Shown here: piece by piece, positions 1 through 11,330 of the stretch | How the letters are laid out: every line of letters begins with the position of its first letter | Numbering within the stretch: the first letter of the stretch is position 1 | NCBI GenBank assembly: GCA_019321725.1 | Contig: CM033120.1 | Span: forward strand, 12,678,278 to 12,742,277 | Source of the DNA: Paulownia fortunei | Taxonomy: Eukaryota > Streptophyta > Magnoliopsida > Lamiales > Paulowniaceae | Direction: 5' to 3' | Length of the DNA: 64,000 nucleotides | Translations under genes and position numbers: made by a program | Notes under the pieces: generated by a model | What the model was told of the DNA's origin: nothing | Databases searched by the model: none | The model's input: the letters and a program-made list of their open reading frames with translations, nothing else

Positions 1-3000
1 TGAGAAATTTTTTATGAGTTTGTGTGTTAAAACCTTATAAACTCTTTAAAATAATAATGAAAATTCCAGCTTGTTTTTTGAGATTTAACAGAATCTCATA
101 TTTTAACAAATAAATTACAATCACTAATTGCTAAGTTTAAGTATTTTATAAACTCTTGAAGGTTTTTTTTTCTAACTAATATTTTAAGCTCGTATTTATT
201 AAATAAGAGTTGAAAATTTTAATAAATTTAAAAATATCTTATAAACTCTATAACTGAATAATATATTCCCTAATCATCCTTGTTCAAATTCTCATTCCAG
301 AAGGATATTTTTACTTTAGGGAGAAAGCAAAATTGAGAAAGAAGAGAGACTTAAGGATAATTTAGACCACATTTTTCGTTATAATTTTTCAAAAAAGAAA
401 TTCAATAACAAGTTTAAATATTATATAAACTTATCAAAAGTTCCCCTCAAGTTAATGAGAAAAATCTAGACTTTGTGATTCAAAAGTTAATTAAAGTTGA
501 TTAGTTGAATGTTCATGCAACTTGTAGTGGTGATGCACCCACTCCACCGTTGGCTATTGGATTATACAAACTTGTGTTTTTTATTATTCATTTATTTTTT
601 TTATTTTATTTTATTTTTTTTATATTCATGTATCCAAAACTTGCAATTAAATTAAGTAATGAAGAGAATGCCCATCCCCAAAAACATGTTATAGGTAAAT
701 TCGATCATGTGGTGTCCACAATATACTCGCACTCAAATCAGACACGCGATTTTTTCTATATTTTTACATAAGCAGCAACACATAGGCAAATACTCATCTA
801 CACCTTTATTAGATCTTCTGGCGATTCAAACCACTGCCACTTACAAATATTAGTTGAAAACGTGGAAGAGTTTAACGGTGACATAAAATGCTACTAATTT
901 GAATAATATCAAAATATATTTAAGGGTCATTGAATTATACCCAATATCATCTACATTTGACTCTATAATATTATTATGTACATATCTATTCTCACAACCT
1001 CATTTTGGTACCTATCCAAGCAGGTAAAGTCAAATTTTTCAGGAAATGATGAAAATTTATTTCAAACTTAGATTGACAACTCCTAATTTAATTACAGAAT
1101 AATGGATTTATATTATTTTTGTAATTGATTTACACTTCTAAAAAAAAAAAAAAAAGACAAATCAGAATACAAGTGAAATTATTTAGAGGAACTTTAATGG
1201 GATAGAACCCTTTTTACCAATCCCAAACATGGCGACAACGATTAGGTGCTTGATAATCCACTCTCTCATTTGGTGTGGCCTTTGGGTCCATGTACGATGT
1301 ACATCTCATAAAATGTTTTCGTTTGGGACCACAAGCCGCTAATTCGTCTATTTTCTTGCACTTTATTTCTTAATCAATCTCATTAAGGTCTCTGGGTGTG
1401 CCTAATTACATTTTTATAGCCTACTTTTTGTGTAAGACCAAACTTATGTTCTTTTAATTTTATCTTGATTTATGCTCTATTTCAGAACACTCTAATTGAA
1501 TGATGTAAACAAGTTCGTGTGATAGTTTGTGGGACTCAGAGATTGAATCTCGAGCGTTGGTTAAAGATGAATCAATGGTCCAAACATTCATATATTTCAG
1601 CACGATTTTATTTTGCAGAATATTTTTGACAAGTATTTAGAATATGTTTGAATTTTGAAAACTTACACAAATTAAATTTAATTAATTAACTAAATTCTGT
1701 GCAACACTACTTTCAAGACTTGCCTACTGTGCAATTACATGTTTTCACAATATCCATAAATGTCAATTCTGAACTATACGAGAATTATATATAGATTTTT
1801 TAAAAGAAATTTTTGAAGAGGTGCGTATAGGATGATAATGAATTTGGGTCAAATTTGAACTCATCCTACCTCGGGCAGATTTTAATAATATAAGTGGGCT
1901 TGAGACGGATCTATAGTTACTATTTTCAAACCTGACCATTTTATTATTTTTTTAAAAAATATTATAAATATTTATATAATATTATATTTTAAAAAATATA
2001 TTTTAATTTTTTTTAATAATATTAATTTTAAAAATATTATTTTTAATATCTTTAAATTATAAAACGAATCCTGAATATACCCACTAAATTTAAATATGAA
2101 TCCTTCCAAATTTTAATATTTAAAATCTTAAATGTTATGAATTTATTTAAATGGGCTTGATTTTAACGCTGACAGCTTTTAGCCCATCTTCGAAATTGAT
2201 TAATAGGCCGAATGGTCCATTGTACGCTGGTTAGCCAATCCCTTTATATAAATAATCAATTTTAAAATTATATTTTTTAGCTCTATTCATTTATTTTCAG
2301 TAAAAAAGATCGACACAACTTAATTGATGACCTTTAAAAATATTTAATTTTTTTTTTAGTTCTTTCAATTTTATAAATTAAAATTGTGTAGGTAGTATTT
2401 TTCATCAGTCCACAACATGCCCGCATATTCTTTTTTTTTTTTTAATATTTTTGAAAACCCATTAAATACGAAAAGTTTCTCGTTTAATAATATTTATAAA
2501 GTAAAATACTGATATAATTTATACTAGCTTTAAAGCAGACTCAAAAGTGGAATAAACAAGAAAAACAAAAAAGTAAAGAAAAAGGAAAATCAGTATTCAG
2601 CAACCAAAGCAGGATTTCCAAAACCAAGAATCTTTGGTAAAGAAAATATGAACCAAATTCAAATGGAACTACAGACACTTTAATCTGAAGTCTATAAACC
2701 TGTAAGTAAGAAGAAACAAAAAACTTGTTGTCCAAACTTTCAGAAAATAGATATGGATATAAATTACTGTAACAACATCATTAAATGCCTCAAAATAGCA
2801 CTCAAAATACACCTGCTTGAAACTATGCAATTGTTCCACAAGATCCAATTCTCATCCAGGCTAATTGTAATAATGAAAATCATTCTTGAAATTATTAAAA
2901 ACATGGAACAATCTCACAAAAGAACAGATAAACTAAAAGCACCTCCACCAGGAGACAGAATAAAGCTCATACAATTCTGAGAAAAAGAAAAAGAAACAAG

Positions 3001-3145
3001 AAAAAAGCAAAAGGTTATAAAAGCAAAACTCACATTTCAGATTCTTCTTCAACTTTAGTTAATCAAACACTTAACTCTGACTGAAATCAATAAAATCCCT
3101 GAATGAAAATCAACCTTAGTTCCCAAACATCTCCCAATAATCTCC
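1..3145. other. AT-rich intergenic DNA upstream of the WAK-like gene
   Basis: No convincing gene is visible on either strand. The first 300 bases are rich in short phrases of the type found again near 4600-4870 and 60440-60750, which suggests diverged copies of a small dispersed element. The stretch 1820-2200 is a low-complexity A/T block with some G+C-richer phrases at its edges, as in old repeat remnants. Open frames here (505-771, 2541-2735, 2753-2980) are short, of low complexity and resemble nothing I recognise. The last 150 bases before 3146 are the likely promoter and leader of the next gene, but no clear TATA box stands out. Confidence 0.5.
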
Positions 3146-4392
3146 ATGGCTTCTGCATCCTCCACCAGATCATCATGTGATAGTTCAACTTTGTTTGGCT
3201 TTTACTCTTTCTCTATCCTATTTGCACTACTCAGATTCCAGCTCCTGACCCTGACAGAAGCCAAGACAAGCCAATGCAGGACTTCTTGTGGCCCAATCCC
3301 AATCAACTATCCTTTTGGCATAGATGATGGCTGTGGCAGCCCTTATTACAGACACATCCTCGTGTGCTCGGATTCAGGGCAGCTCGAACTCAGGACCCCG
3401 TCAGGCAGATATCCAGTCCAAAATGTGAGCTATTCAGATCCCCACGTTCTTGTCACTGATCCATACATGTGGAACTGCCGAGATGGCAATGATTTTCGCC
3501 CCACTAGGCCTTTTAGCCTGGACACCAGCACTCATTTCAGGCTCTCACCACAGAATGACTACATTTTCTTCAACTGCAGCGAAAACGATGTAATCATGGA
3601 GGCTAAACCAATGTTCTGTGAGCGTTTTCCAGAACAGTGTGACTCCACGTGTGACACCTCGAGTTATCTCTGCAGGCACTTGCCAGAGTGCACGTCTGCA
3701 TTGCGTGGCAGCTCGTGTTGTTCGTACTATCCGAAGGGAAGTGAGTCTTTGAGAATGATGCTCAAGCATTGTGCCACTTACACTAGTGTTTATTGGAGAA
3801 ATCTTGGTATAACACCAGCATATAACCAGATTCCTGATTATGGGATCAGGGTGGATTTCGATATTCCTGTCACGACACGGTGCCTTTGGTGTCAGGACGG
3901 TGCGAAGGGAGGCGGTACCTGCGGGTTTGATACACAAACACAAGATTTCTTGTGCTTATGTGAGAAGGGAAATGTCACTACTTATTGCAAAGGTATGACT
4001 TTTGATATCATTTGGCTTATAAAGTTCCTTCATTTGCATTAAAATTTAGATCTAACTCTTGTCATTTTTGATTTCTGGCCAATGCAGACCACAGCCCTCA
4101 GCACAACCCTGCAGTGGTAGCAGGTGAGTCAATCATACATTGCTAAGTGATTCATCAAACTTTTTTATTGCTTAATGGATGCACAAGTCTTTTCTTGTTT
4201 AGGGGGAAAAAAAGAACCTGATTTTTGCAGTTGGTTTTCTTTATATTGCTGTTTGAACTTCTGTTAGGGACTGTGACTGCGGTTTCAGTTGCCGGAGCAT
4301 TTGTCGGAGCAGGAGTTTGGTACCTGAGAAAGGTGAGAGCAAAAGCCCCGGTGACACATGGAGTACAAAGCAATGAGAACAGACTCTTCTGA
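3146..4392 (+). CDS. Wall-associated receptor kinase-like protein without a kinase domain (GUB_WAK type)
   Basis: Three exons (3146-3992, 4088-4123, 4268-4392) join in phase to give 335 residues. An N-terminal hydrophobic segment (about residues 16-38) is followed by the galacturonan-binding WAK signature: C44, C48-G and INYPFGI near residue 53. A Cys-rich ectodomain runs to a second Cys cluster ending near residue 281 (C-x-C-x10-C spacing), like the WAK-associated C-terminal module. Exon 3 encodes an Ala/Gly/Val-rich membrane segment (about 297-318) and a basic tail of about 20 residues ending in a stop, so there is no kinase. Family knowledge says such ectodomains bind pectin. I infer a plasma-membrane or wall-facing protein that might act as a co-receptor or decoy. 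The start is the first in-frame ATG before the signal sequence. Confidence 0.85.
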
Positions 4393-4589
4393 TTGCACAC
4401 ATTCCACGCAATGAATCTTAGACTGACTTGTCTTTTTCTTTTCTTCATTTTTATGTACAATCTTATTTTTCTTGATTGTTACTACAAAGAATGCTTTTTT
4501 GGCCTCAACCCATCCAGTTTCACGAATCTATTTTATGTGTGTCTGGCACATGGTTACTTGAATTTGGCTGAATTTATATAAGTTATCAA

Positions 4590-4890
4590 AAAGGTTTTGG
4601 TAAATTTTTTTTTAAAGAACTTATAAAATTAAAAAAAAATTAATATTTGAGAGTTTATAAGCTCCAAAAAAATAAATCCACCATATTTTTTTTAAAATAT
4701 TATTTTTTAATATTTTTTTTTAATTTTAATAGTTTTAATTACAGATTTACCATTATTAATATTTTAAAAGTTTCATCATGTTATTTTATCCAAATATTTC
4801 AATAATTTATTTTTAAAATAAAACATAACATCTTATATACTCCAAAAATAATTTATAAAATCTTTTAAATAAGTTTAGCCAAACACCCTT
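4590..4890. mobile_element. Candidate hAT-like MITE with imperfect terminal inverted repeats
   Basis: The left end starts near AAGGTTTTGGTAAA. The reverse complement of the right end reads AAGGGTGTTTGGCTAAA. Both are followed by a similar phrase containing TTTAAA and CTTATAAA or TTTATAAA. The body is about 300 bp, A/T-rich and non-coding. I could not define a clean target-site duplication, so the element is likely old. It lies about 200 bp downstream of the WAK-like stop codon and may fall in the 3' flank of that transcript. Confidence 0.35.
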
Positions 4891-4940
4891 AAAAACAGTG
4901 ACAGAAGAATCAACAGTGGGGAAGTGAAGCGAAAAATTAA

Positions 4941-5556
4941 GGGAATATTTGTTTTTTATTTCAATGAAAATTTTTCCACCTTTTACTATTTTAGATGCAT
5001 AAATCATGTTTGTTTTGCTCAATCTCATTAGAAATAACCTATTTTATTTTCAAATTTTCTCACTCAAAATACTTATCAACCATATTCCCTTAATTTTCAA
5101 ACTTATTCTTACACAATATCAATCAATTTTTTCATTTCAATCAACTCATTACTCTCTACAATTACACATTCTCTCATTAATATTTTTCATTATTATCTAC
5201 ATTTATAATATGAGATCCACAACTACCCACTAACTCTTTTTAACATATTCTTATTATCAACTACATCATTATGGTAGGAGGCACCACTTAAAATTTATTC
5301 TACTAAAATATATAACTCACATAAAATATTATTTGTGAATTCTAGCACTATCAAATCATTTAATATTATATACATATAATTTGAAAATGATTCCATTGAA
5401 AACAATAAACCAAACATAATTTCATACTCAACCCTATAAATTTCCTATCTAAAAATAATTATCCAAACATATTTTCAATCTTACACGAAAATCAATAAAA
5501 CTCCATTGAAAATACTAGAAATGAAAATTATCCTGAAAAGAAAACCAAACATCCCC
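4941..5556. mobile_element. Candidate Tourist-like (PIF/Harbinger) MITE with TAA target duplication
   Basis: The left terminus reads GGGAATATTTGTTTT. The reverse complement of the right terminus reads GGGGATGTTTGGTTTT. Both are flanked by TAA (4938-4940 and 5557-5559). A 3-bp TWA duplication and GGG-TGTTTGG-type ends are the hallmarks of PIF/Harbinger non-autonomous elements. The 616-bp interior is A/T-rich and encodes nothing recognisable. The ends are imperfect, which points to an old insertion. Confidence 0.45.
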
Positions 5557-5559
5557 TAA

Positions 5560-7143
5560 GCCTGTGCAATAGATGCAAAATTCTTGGATGGAACGTTGAA
5601 AAATTACCAACTATTTTGGGATTAAAAAACCAGAACAGTCACTATCAATGCATACCTGTTATTATCAACATCAGTCATTCGACTGACTGAAACAAATGAA
5701 TCCAATCCTTCATGAAAAGCCACTTTTAGCATCCCACATGCAAGATTCAACAGTCCCAGAAACAGAAAAATGGGAGAGAATCGTCCAAATTTGGTAAACA
5801 TTAGTGGGATTCACATCAAGATCACTAGCATGCCAGCCAATGTTAGTGAAGTCAAGGGGGATCTCATTGTTCTCTTCAAACTCTTCCTCCAGCAGACAAA
5901 ATAGAAAAAGAAGGCCATTGAGAATTGAACTTTCAGCACTAAAGAAGCATATCTGGATCAACTTTCTTGCTTGGAATGATCAAACTTCCACTCAAGTTCA
6001 TGTTAACAGTATATTGAGACGACCCGAGTGGAGATCTCAATTCAGTGCACTTCTTCCAAGAAAAATTGAAGCAGAAAAAATAAATATATATTACAGTTCT
6101 TTGGGTCCTGATACTAGGACAATGGCAATAACTTTTTTATGATAACCAAAAAGAACAGGATTTAAAAAAAAAAAAAAAGGAAGAACATAACACATGGGAT
6201 GGGATCAGTTCCACCTATTCTAGTAAACTGACATGCTAAAATTGTAGCAAGAGCAAGCATCAAACAAGGCAGAAAGGCACCTAGAGCCTCTGATGATGAT
6301 ACTAACCCCGACAAAGAACTCAAAAACAGCAGAGAGAGGTGCCGCAGAGAATCATAAACAAGCATACATAACTCTTTACTGGAAGTGATTGAAAAATAAC
6401 AGAAGAATAAAAAGAATATGGGCGTGCCACAATTTGCCCTTTAATCATTCCCATCATGTCTTCGACTTAGTGAAATCATAGAATATCTTCTGAGGTACAA
6501 AATATTGCTGCTATATGAAACAGTCTGATACTGCTATATCAAATGTGGCAAATTCTAAACCCTATTAGCAATTAAGAGGAAACAAACTAGTCAAATATCA
6601 CACTAATCGTGCATGCTCCGGCAATAAAACAATTCAGGACCACTAATTCAATGGACAATGATTAAAAAGCTACCATATGTGGAAACTGGAAATTAACTAA
6701 ACCACATTAGTACATCAGAGCAAAGGACGGGGTATAACCATGTAGGAGGGATTGTGATGAATCTGTCAACGAGTTTACTTTTAGACGAAGGACGCATCAG
6801 CATTTCTGTCGTTGCATTAGGAACTACACCACAAGACACTCTCTTAGTGGCCGTCAAGATACCTACATATGAAGGGGAAAATGTATAAAAATATCAAGGA
6901 ACTTCACTCTGCCTGCTTATATGCAAAGAGACTGGTCAGGAGGCCAAGCTATGCAGAATGAGAACTTTCCATATCTCATACATAAGCACATTATAAAAGA
7001 AAATTGGGCCAAAACAACCAGGCAAAACCCCTAATCTGTAACTAAAGCTTTGTTTTTGACAATCGTATTTTGCACTTGAAAATCCTTATGAAACTAAGTC
7101 CTCAAGAAGAAAAAGAAAAAGAAAAAGTATATAAAACTTATTT
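5560..7143. other. Unresolved region downstream of the PSKR2-like gene; possible spliced 3' UTR
   Basis: This stretch is less A/T-rich than typical intergenic DNA here. On the minus strand it contains several short open frames (5710-5961 and 6162-6365) that I do not recognise. It also contains a splice-acceptor-like sequence on the minus strand (pyrimidine-rich, then TATGTAG) ending at 6863. The composition fits transcribed, non-coding or weakly coding sequence, for example alternative 3' exons of the minus-strand kinase gene that ends at 7144. No protein family can be assigned. Confidence 0.3.
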
Positions 7144-10100
7144 TCAAACTTTTCCTATCTCAATTGCATCGAGCAATGAAACAACTTCATCAATTGAGGG
7201 TCTTCTTCTAGGATCCTGGTCTATACATTTACAAGCTATACCAAGCAACTCCATCAGTTGTTTTTCACAATCTTTATCTCGTATAGATGAATCAAATATC
7301 TCCCACTCCCTCTTCTCAGATTTCTTCTGGTACACCCACCCCACCAAATCTCTGCAGTTTTTTCCTTTACAAACTTCAACAGGTCGCCTTCCTGTTAATA
7401 GCTCCAGAAGAACAACTCCAAAGCTGTAAACATCACCCCTGAAAGTTGCGGTCAAGGTCTGGCTATACTCGGGTGGAATATATCCCAAGGTGCCAACCAA
7501 ATCTGTTGTTACATGAGTTTCATAAGGGTGGAGTAATCGTGAGAGCCCAAAATCAGCTAAGTGAGCCTCGAATTTCTCATCCAAAAGAATGTTGCTGGTT
7601 TTGATGTCTCGATGAACTATATTTGGCTCTTTGTGTAAATAAGCCAATCCATGAGCTGCTCCTTGAGCTATTCTCAATCTGGTGTCCCACGTAAGAAACG
7701 AACCCCCGTCTACTCTTTCATGCAACCAATAGTCCAAGCTTCCATTGTCCATGTAAGAATAAATTAACAATCTATCATTTCCATAACGGCAGTACCCTTG
7801 AAGAGAAACAAGGTTTTTATGCTGAGCTCTAGAGAGAGCTTCCACTTCAGCTTGAAATTCACGTTCCATCTGTCCACAATCCCCAGAAAGCCTCTTGATT
7901 GCAGCTTTTGTGCCATTAGGTAGGTCAGCCTTATAAACTAGACCAAATCCTCCACAGCCAACAATGTTTGATTGGTTAAAATTGTTTGTTGACTTCAATA
8001 AGTCCGAGACAGTGAGATCCTTGCAATCTGCATTCTTGAAAATCACCAGCTTAGGAGGTCCAAATGCGTCAGAAAATCTAGGTGCCCTACTGGTTTCCTC
8101 CTCCACATCTTCAATTGGAACTCCAGCATCTCTTCTTGATATCCTAAGCAGAAGAATGGCCAGGAGTAAAGCAATTCCAACCCCAATGCTGATTGTTATT
8201 CCAAGTATACTGCTCCGACCAAACTTGCTATCTGCCCGAGATGGAGTAGGCGGCCGTAGCCCCATATTATTCACAGCACAAGGAGAAATTAGTTTTCCAC
8301 AAAGCCCAGGATTACCCTCAAAGCTTGAGCTGGGAAAGCTAAGAAATTGGCCCCCTGTTGGAATTGCTCCTTCGAGATGATTATTGGCAACACTAAACTT
8401 TGAGAGGAATGTGAGCTGATTGAATGATGAAGGAATTGATCCATGAAGATCATTGTAAGACAAATCCAACGTCTCCAGGTTTACCATATTCGCAACGGAG
8501 CTGGGGATGGTCCCAGTTATACTATTCCTACTCAGATCTAAGACATGAAGCTGTTTCAGTTGTCCAATTTCAGGCCAAATTGTTCCATTTAGTCTATTAT
8601 TACTCAATAATATGGATGGAGGAAAACTTGAAGCTTGATTATACTGCAAGCCACTGGCACTCTGATTTCTCTTCACAAAAAGTGGAATACCAGTTGAAGT
8701 GTTAAGACTGGATGTGTAGCTCTTTACAGAAATCAGGCTCTTAAGTTCTGTTATACCCTTCGGAATTCCTCCTGTCAGTGAATTATTTGAAAAGTCCAAA
8801 TAGAACAAACCCTCCATCTGACCAATCCATGAAGGGATGCTGCCCTCTAAATGATTCCAAGACAGGTCAAGGACTTGCAACTTCTGGCAATTTAATAGCC
8901 AATTTGGAATGCGACCATTCAGGCCACAGTTTCCCAGAGCCAAAATCAGTAAGCTCTCAAACCCACTCACATTTTCAGGAATTTCTTCACCATGAAAATT
9001 TTTAGTAAGTATAAGAGTGGTCAGATTTTTGCAATGCTTCAAGACAGATAACGACCCTGATAAGTTTACAAGGCTGTTATTTGACAATGAAAGAAATATA
9101 AGAGATGAAAGATTAGCATAATTTTCAGGGATCTGGCCAGTCAAATTATTCTTTGCAAGACTCAAAATTTTCAGTTCCTGGCAACTAGATAGTGATTCTG
9201 GCAAGGGGCCTGAAAAATGATTGCTAGCAAGATCAAGAGTACAGAGTTTAGACAATCCAGAAAAATCAAGATCAATAGGACCAGAAAGAGAATTGTTCCG
9301 AAGATCAAGCACCCGTAGCTTAGGGCAGACTTCCAAAGTTGAAGGCAGTGGGCCAGAGAATGAATTTGAATGTGCAACAAGCTGCTCTAGTTCAGTTAAA
9401 TTACCAAACACATTAGGAAAGTAACCAGAAAACCGATTCCCACACAGAATTAAGGATTTAAGATTGGAAAGTTTACTGATTTTAAGGCTTAGCTGGCCAG
9501 AAAAATTGTTCGAAGAGATGGAAAGCTGCTCCAAAGAAGTTAACAAGTACATTGAGTCTGGAAGGTCACCAGAAAGAGAATTGAAATCCAGATGGAGCTG
9601 CCGGAGAGCTGTGCTACAATTGTCCAAGCCTTCAAGCCCACCAGTAAAGTGATTTGATGACAAATCCAGAACCTGAATGATCTTGGAAAAACCGCAAATT
9701 TTGGAGCTGATTTGGCCAGTGAACAAATTGTTACTTATGTTCAAAGCAACAAGATTAGGAAATATTCCAATGTCACTGAGGTTTCCAGAGAAATAATTGC
9801 TAGAGAGGTTGAGAGATAGAATTGATTTCAATCCAGCAATCGCCCCAAATGCGGGCCCAACCAGCATGTTGTGGCTGAAATCAAGAATTTCCAGCTGCTT
9901 CAAGTTAGAGAAGTCCAAGGGCAGTCCACCTTCCAGGGAATTGTGCGAGAGATCAAGCAATTTCAATTGATCCAATTTGCACAAAGACTCTGAAACTTTG
10001 CCTTTCAAGCCTTTTCCAGACAACTTCAACATGGTCACTCTACTTGCTGCTGACTTGCTTCCACCATCTTCACACACAACACCTTCCCATTTGCAGCATT

Positions 10101-10299
10101 CCGTTTCATTGGACCAAGATAATCTGACAGAACCATTGATCAGTTGGCCTGCAAATTCCTTCAACGCTGAAAAATCATTTGGATTACAATTTTGGGTAGG
10201 AGTTGCAAGACTCAAGGATGAACAGCAAAAACAAGCCAAGAATGCCAAATTCAGGAAAGTCATCAGGAGAAATTCCCGGACAACCATTAATGGACCCAA
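7144..10299 (-). CDS. PSKR2: Leucine-rich-repeat receptor kinase, phytosulfokine receptor 2-like
   Basis: One uninterrupted 1051-residue frame. In order: signal peptide (about 1-32), an LRR N-cap with paired cysteines (EC-CKWEGVVC), about 20 leucine-rich repeats, an island domain (about 523-565) between repeats, a transmembrane helix (about 697-718) and a Ser/Thr kinase. Visible kinase residues are the glycine loop GCGGFGLVYK, Lys802, the HRD Asp898, the DFG Asp916 and the APE-region GYIPPEY. The island domain position and the kinase sequence match PSKR2 better than PSKR1 or PSY1R as I know them. Members bind sulfated pentapeptide hormones at the plasma membrane. Two residues present in relatives are missing just before the catalytic loop (LHK-EPNIVHRD). 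A second Met at residue 5 is an alternative start. Confidence 0.9.
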   Translation of the reverse strand: MGPLMVVREFLLMTFLNLAFLACFCCSSLSLATPTQNCNPNDFSALKEFAGQLINGSVRLSWSNETECCKWEGVVCEDGGSKSAASRVTMLKLSGKGLKGKVSESLCKLDQLKLLDLSHNSLEGGLPLDFSNLKQLEILDFSHNMLVGPAFGAIAGLKSILSLNLSSNYFSGNLSDIGIFPNLVALNISNNLFTGQISSKICGFSKIIQVLDLSSNHFTGGLEGLDNCSTALRQLHLDFNSLSGDLPDSMYLLTSLEQLSISSNNFSGQLSLKISKLSNLKSLILCGNRFSGYFPNVFGNLTELEQLVAHSNSFSGPLPSTLEVCPKLRVLDLRNNSLSGPIDLDFSGLSKLCTLDLASNHFSGPLPESLSSCQELKILSLAKNNLTGQIPENYANLSSLIFLSLSNNSLVNLSGSLSVLKHCKNLTTLILTKNFHGEEIPENVSGFESLLILALGNCGLNGRIPNWLLNCQKLQVLDLSWNHLEGSIPSWIGQMEGLFYLDFSNNSLTGGIPKGITELKSLISVKSYTSSLNTSTGIPLFVKRNQSASGLQYNQASSFPPSILLSNNRLNGTIWPEIGQLKQLHVLDLSRNSITGTIPSSVANMVNLETLDLSYNDLHGSIPSSFNQLTFLSKFSVANNHLEGAIPTGGQFLSFPSSSFEGNPGLCGKLISPCAVNNMGLRPPTPSRADSKFGRSSILGITISIGVGIALLLAILLLRISRRDAGVPIEDVEEETSRAPRFSDAFGPPKLVIFKNADCKDLTVSDLLKSTNNFNQSNIVGCGGFGLVYKADLPNGTKAAIKRLSGDCGQMEREFQAEVEALSRAQHKNLVSLQGYCRYGNDRLLIYSYMDNGSLDYWLHERVDGGSFLTWDTRLRIAQGAAHGLAYLHKEPNIVHRDIKTSNILLDEKFEAHLADFGLSRLLHPYETHVTTDLVGTLGYIPPEYSQTLTATFRGDVYSFGVVLLELLTGRRPVEVCKGKNCRDLVGWVYQKKSEKREWEIFDSSIRDKDCEKQLMELLGIACKCIDQDPRRRPSIDEVVSLLDAIEIGKV

Positions 10300-11330
10300 T
10301 GGAGATTACCAGCTTAAATCAGGGCCAACAAAAACCATAAACTTATGGAAAAATTTCACAAGATGATCGCTTTGCACGGCTTCTCAGAATTGAAGATTAC
10401 GAAATGATAAAACTTTGGACACTGACATCCCAAAAACACCTGCCTCAGAAATCACAAAGGTCCATACCACACTACTTCTAACTGATGCTTCACATCTACT
10501 AAGACCATATGATATCCCTGGTCTCCCACATGGCTTCCAATCGCTAGACACAAAATCAGAAATTTAATCCTTAGCTGAGAGCAAGGGGCTGCCTGGTTTA
10601 GAAATAGATGGAAAACTCAAATAAGAAACTTCAACCCACATTCCAAGATCACAAAAAAATAACCCAACTATCAACTTGCAACCGAAGCAATGAGCAGTGC
10701 AAAAGCCCCACCAAGATTTTTAGTCCCCACTTGAAAACAATTCCCAAACCAAAAATCTTGATTCACAATGAGGTAAAACAACAGAGGAGCACCAACTCTA
10801 ATCTAACAGACAGAAGCATGAAACTTCCAAGAAAATTCAAACCCACTTCCCAAAACACCTCAAAGATCACGGAAAAAGTAAATAAAAATTAAAAGGCCCA
10901 GCAAACAACTTGTCGCTGAAGCGAGGTTCTCATGGTTTCAGATCCCCAAGTTCCAAATTTGTAGACTTAAATGAGGAAAAACCCTTTCTTTATTCCAAAC
11001 CCACAAACCAAAGTCCCTCCCTTTGCAAAAAAAGACGTAATTTTCCAATGCCTTATCACTTACAAATGAAGCAAGCAATAGCCCACTGGGAAACAAAGGG
11101 ATCAAACACTCGATAAAGTACACTCTTTTTCTACAAAAGGGTCGTCACTGCTTACAAACACTAAGAGTGAAACCAGAAACTTATGGAAGAAATGGTAAAA
11201 AGAATAACGTATACTTACTCATATACAGCGATTTCAAATCAAAGAAACAGGGAGGAAGAAAAGGACCATCCTTATACAGGACAGGAAAAAGGGAAGTTTG
11301 CTGCTCGTACTGAACAGTGATTTTTCTTCT
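10300..11330 (-). promoter_or_regulatory. Probable 5' leader with a 5' UTR intron of the PSKR2-like gene
   Basis: Reading the minus strand, a consensus donor GTAAGT occurs at 11218-11213, and candidate acceptors lie just upstream of the start codon at 10299. The interval is of moderate G+C and its plus-strand open frames (10608-10892, 10910-11116) look like chance. A 5' UTR intron of about 0.9 kb is therefore plausible. A CT-rich tract around 11522-11550 could belong to the core promoter. This is inference from splice consensus only. Confidence 0.35.

Noticed and set aside
505..771. 88-codon frame near the left edge
   Set aside because: It is Phe/Leu-rich because of T runs, starts without plausible ATG context and matches no family.
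3545..3943. 132-codon minus-strand frame
   Set aside because: It lies antisense to exon 1 of the WAK-like gene, which has clear family features; the antisense frame is a shadow.
4941..5556. Considered as an LTR retrotransposon fragment
   Set aside because: Ends are inverted and not direct repeats, and no primer-binding site or polyprotein is present.
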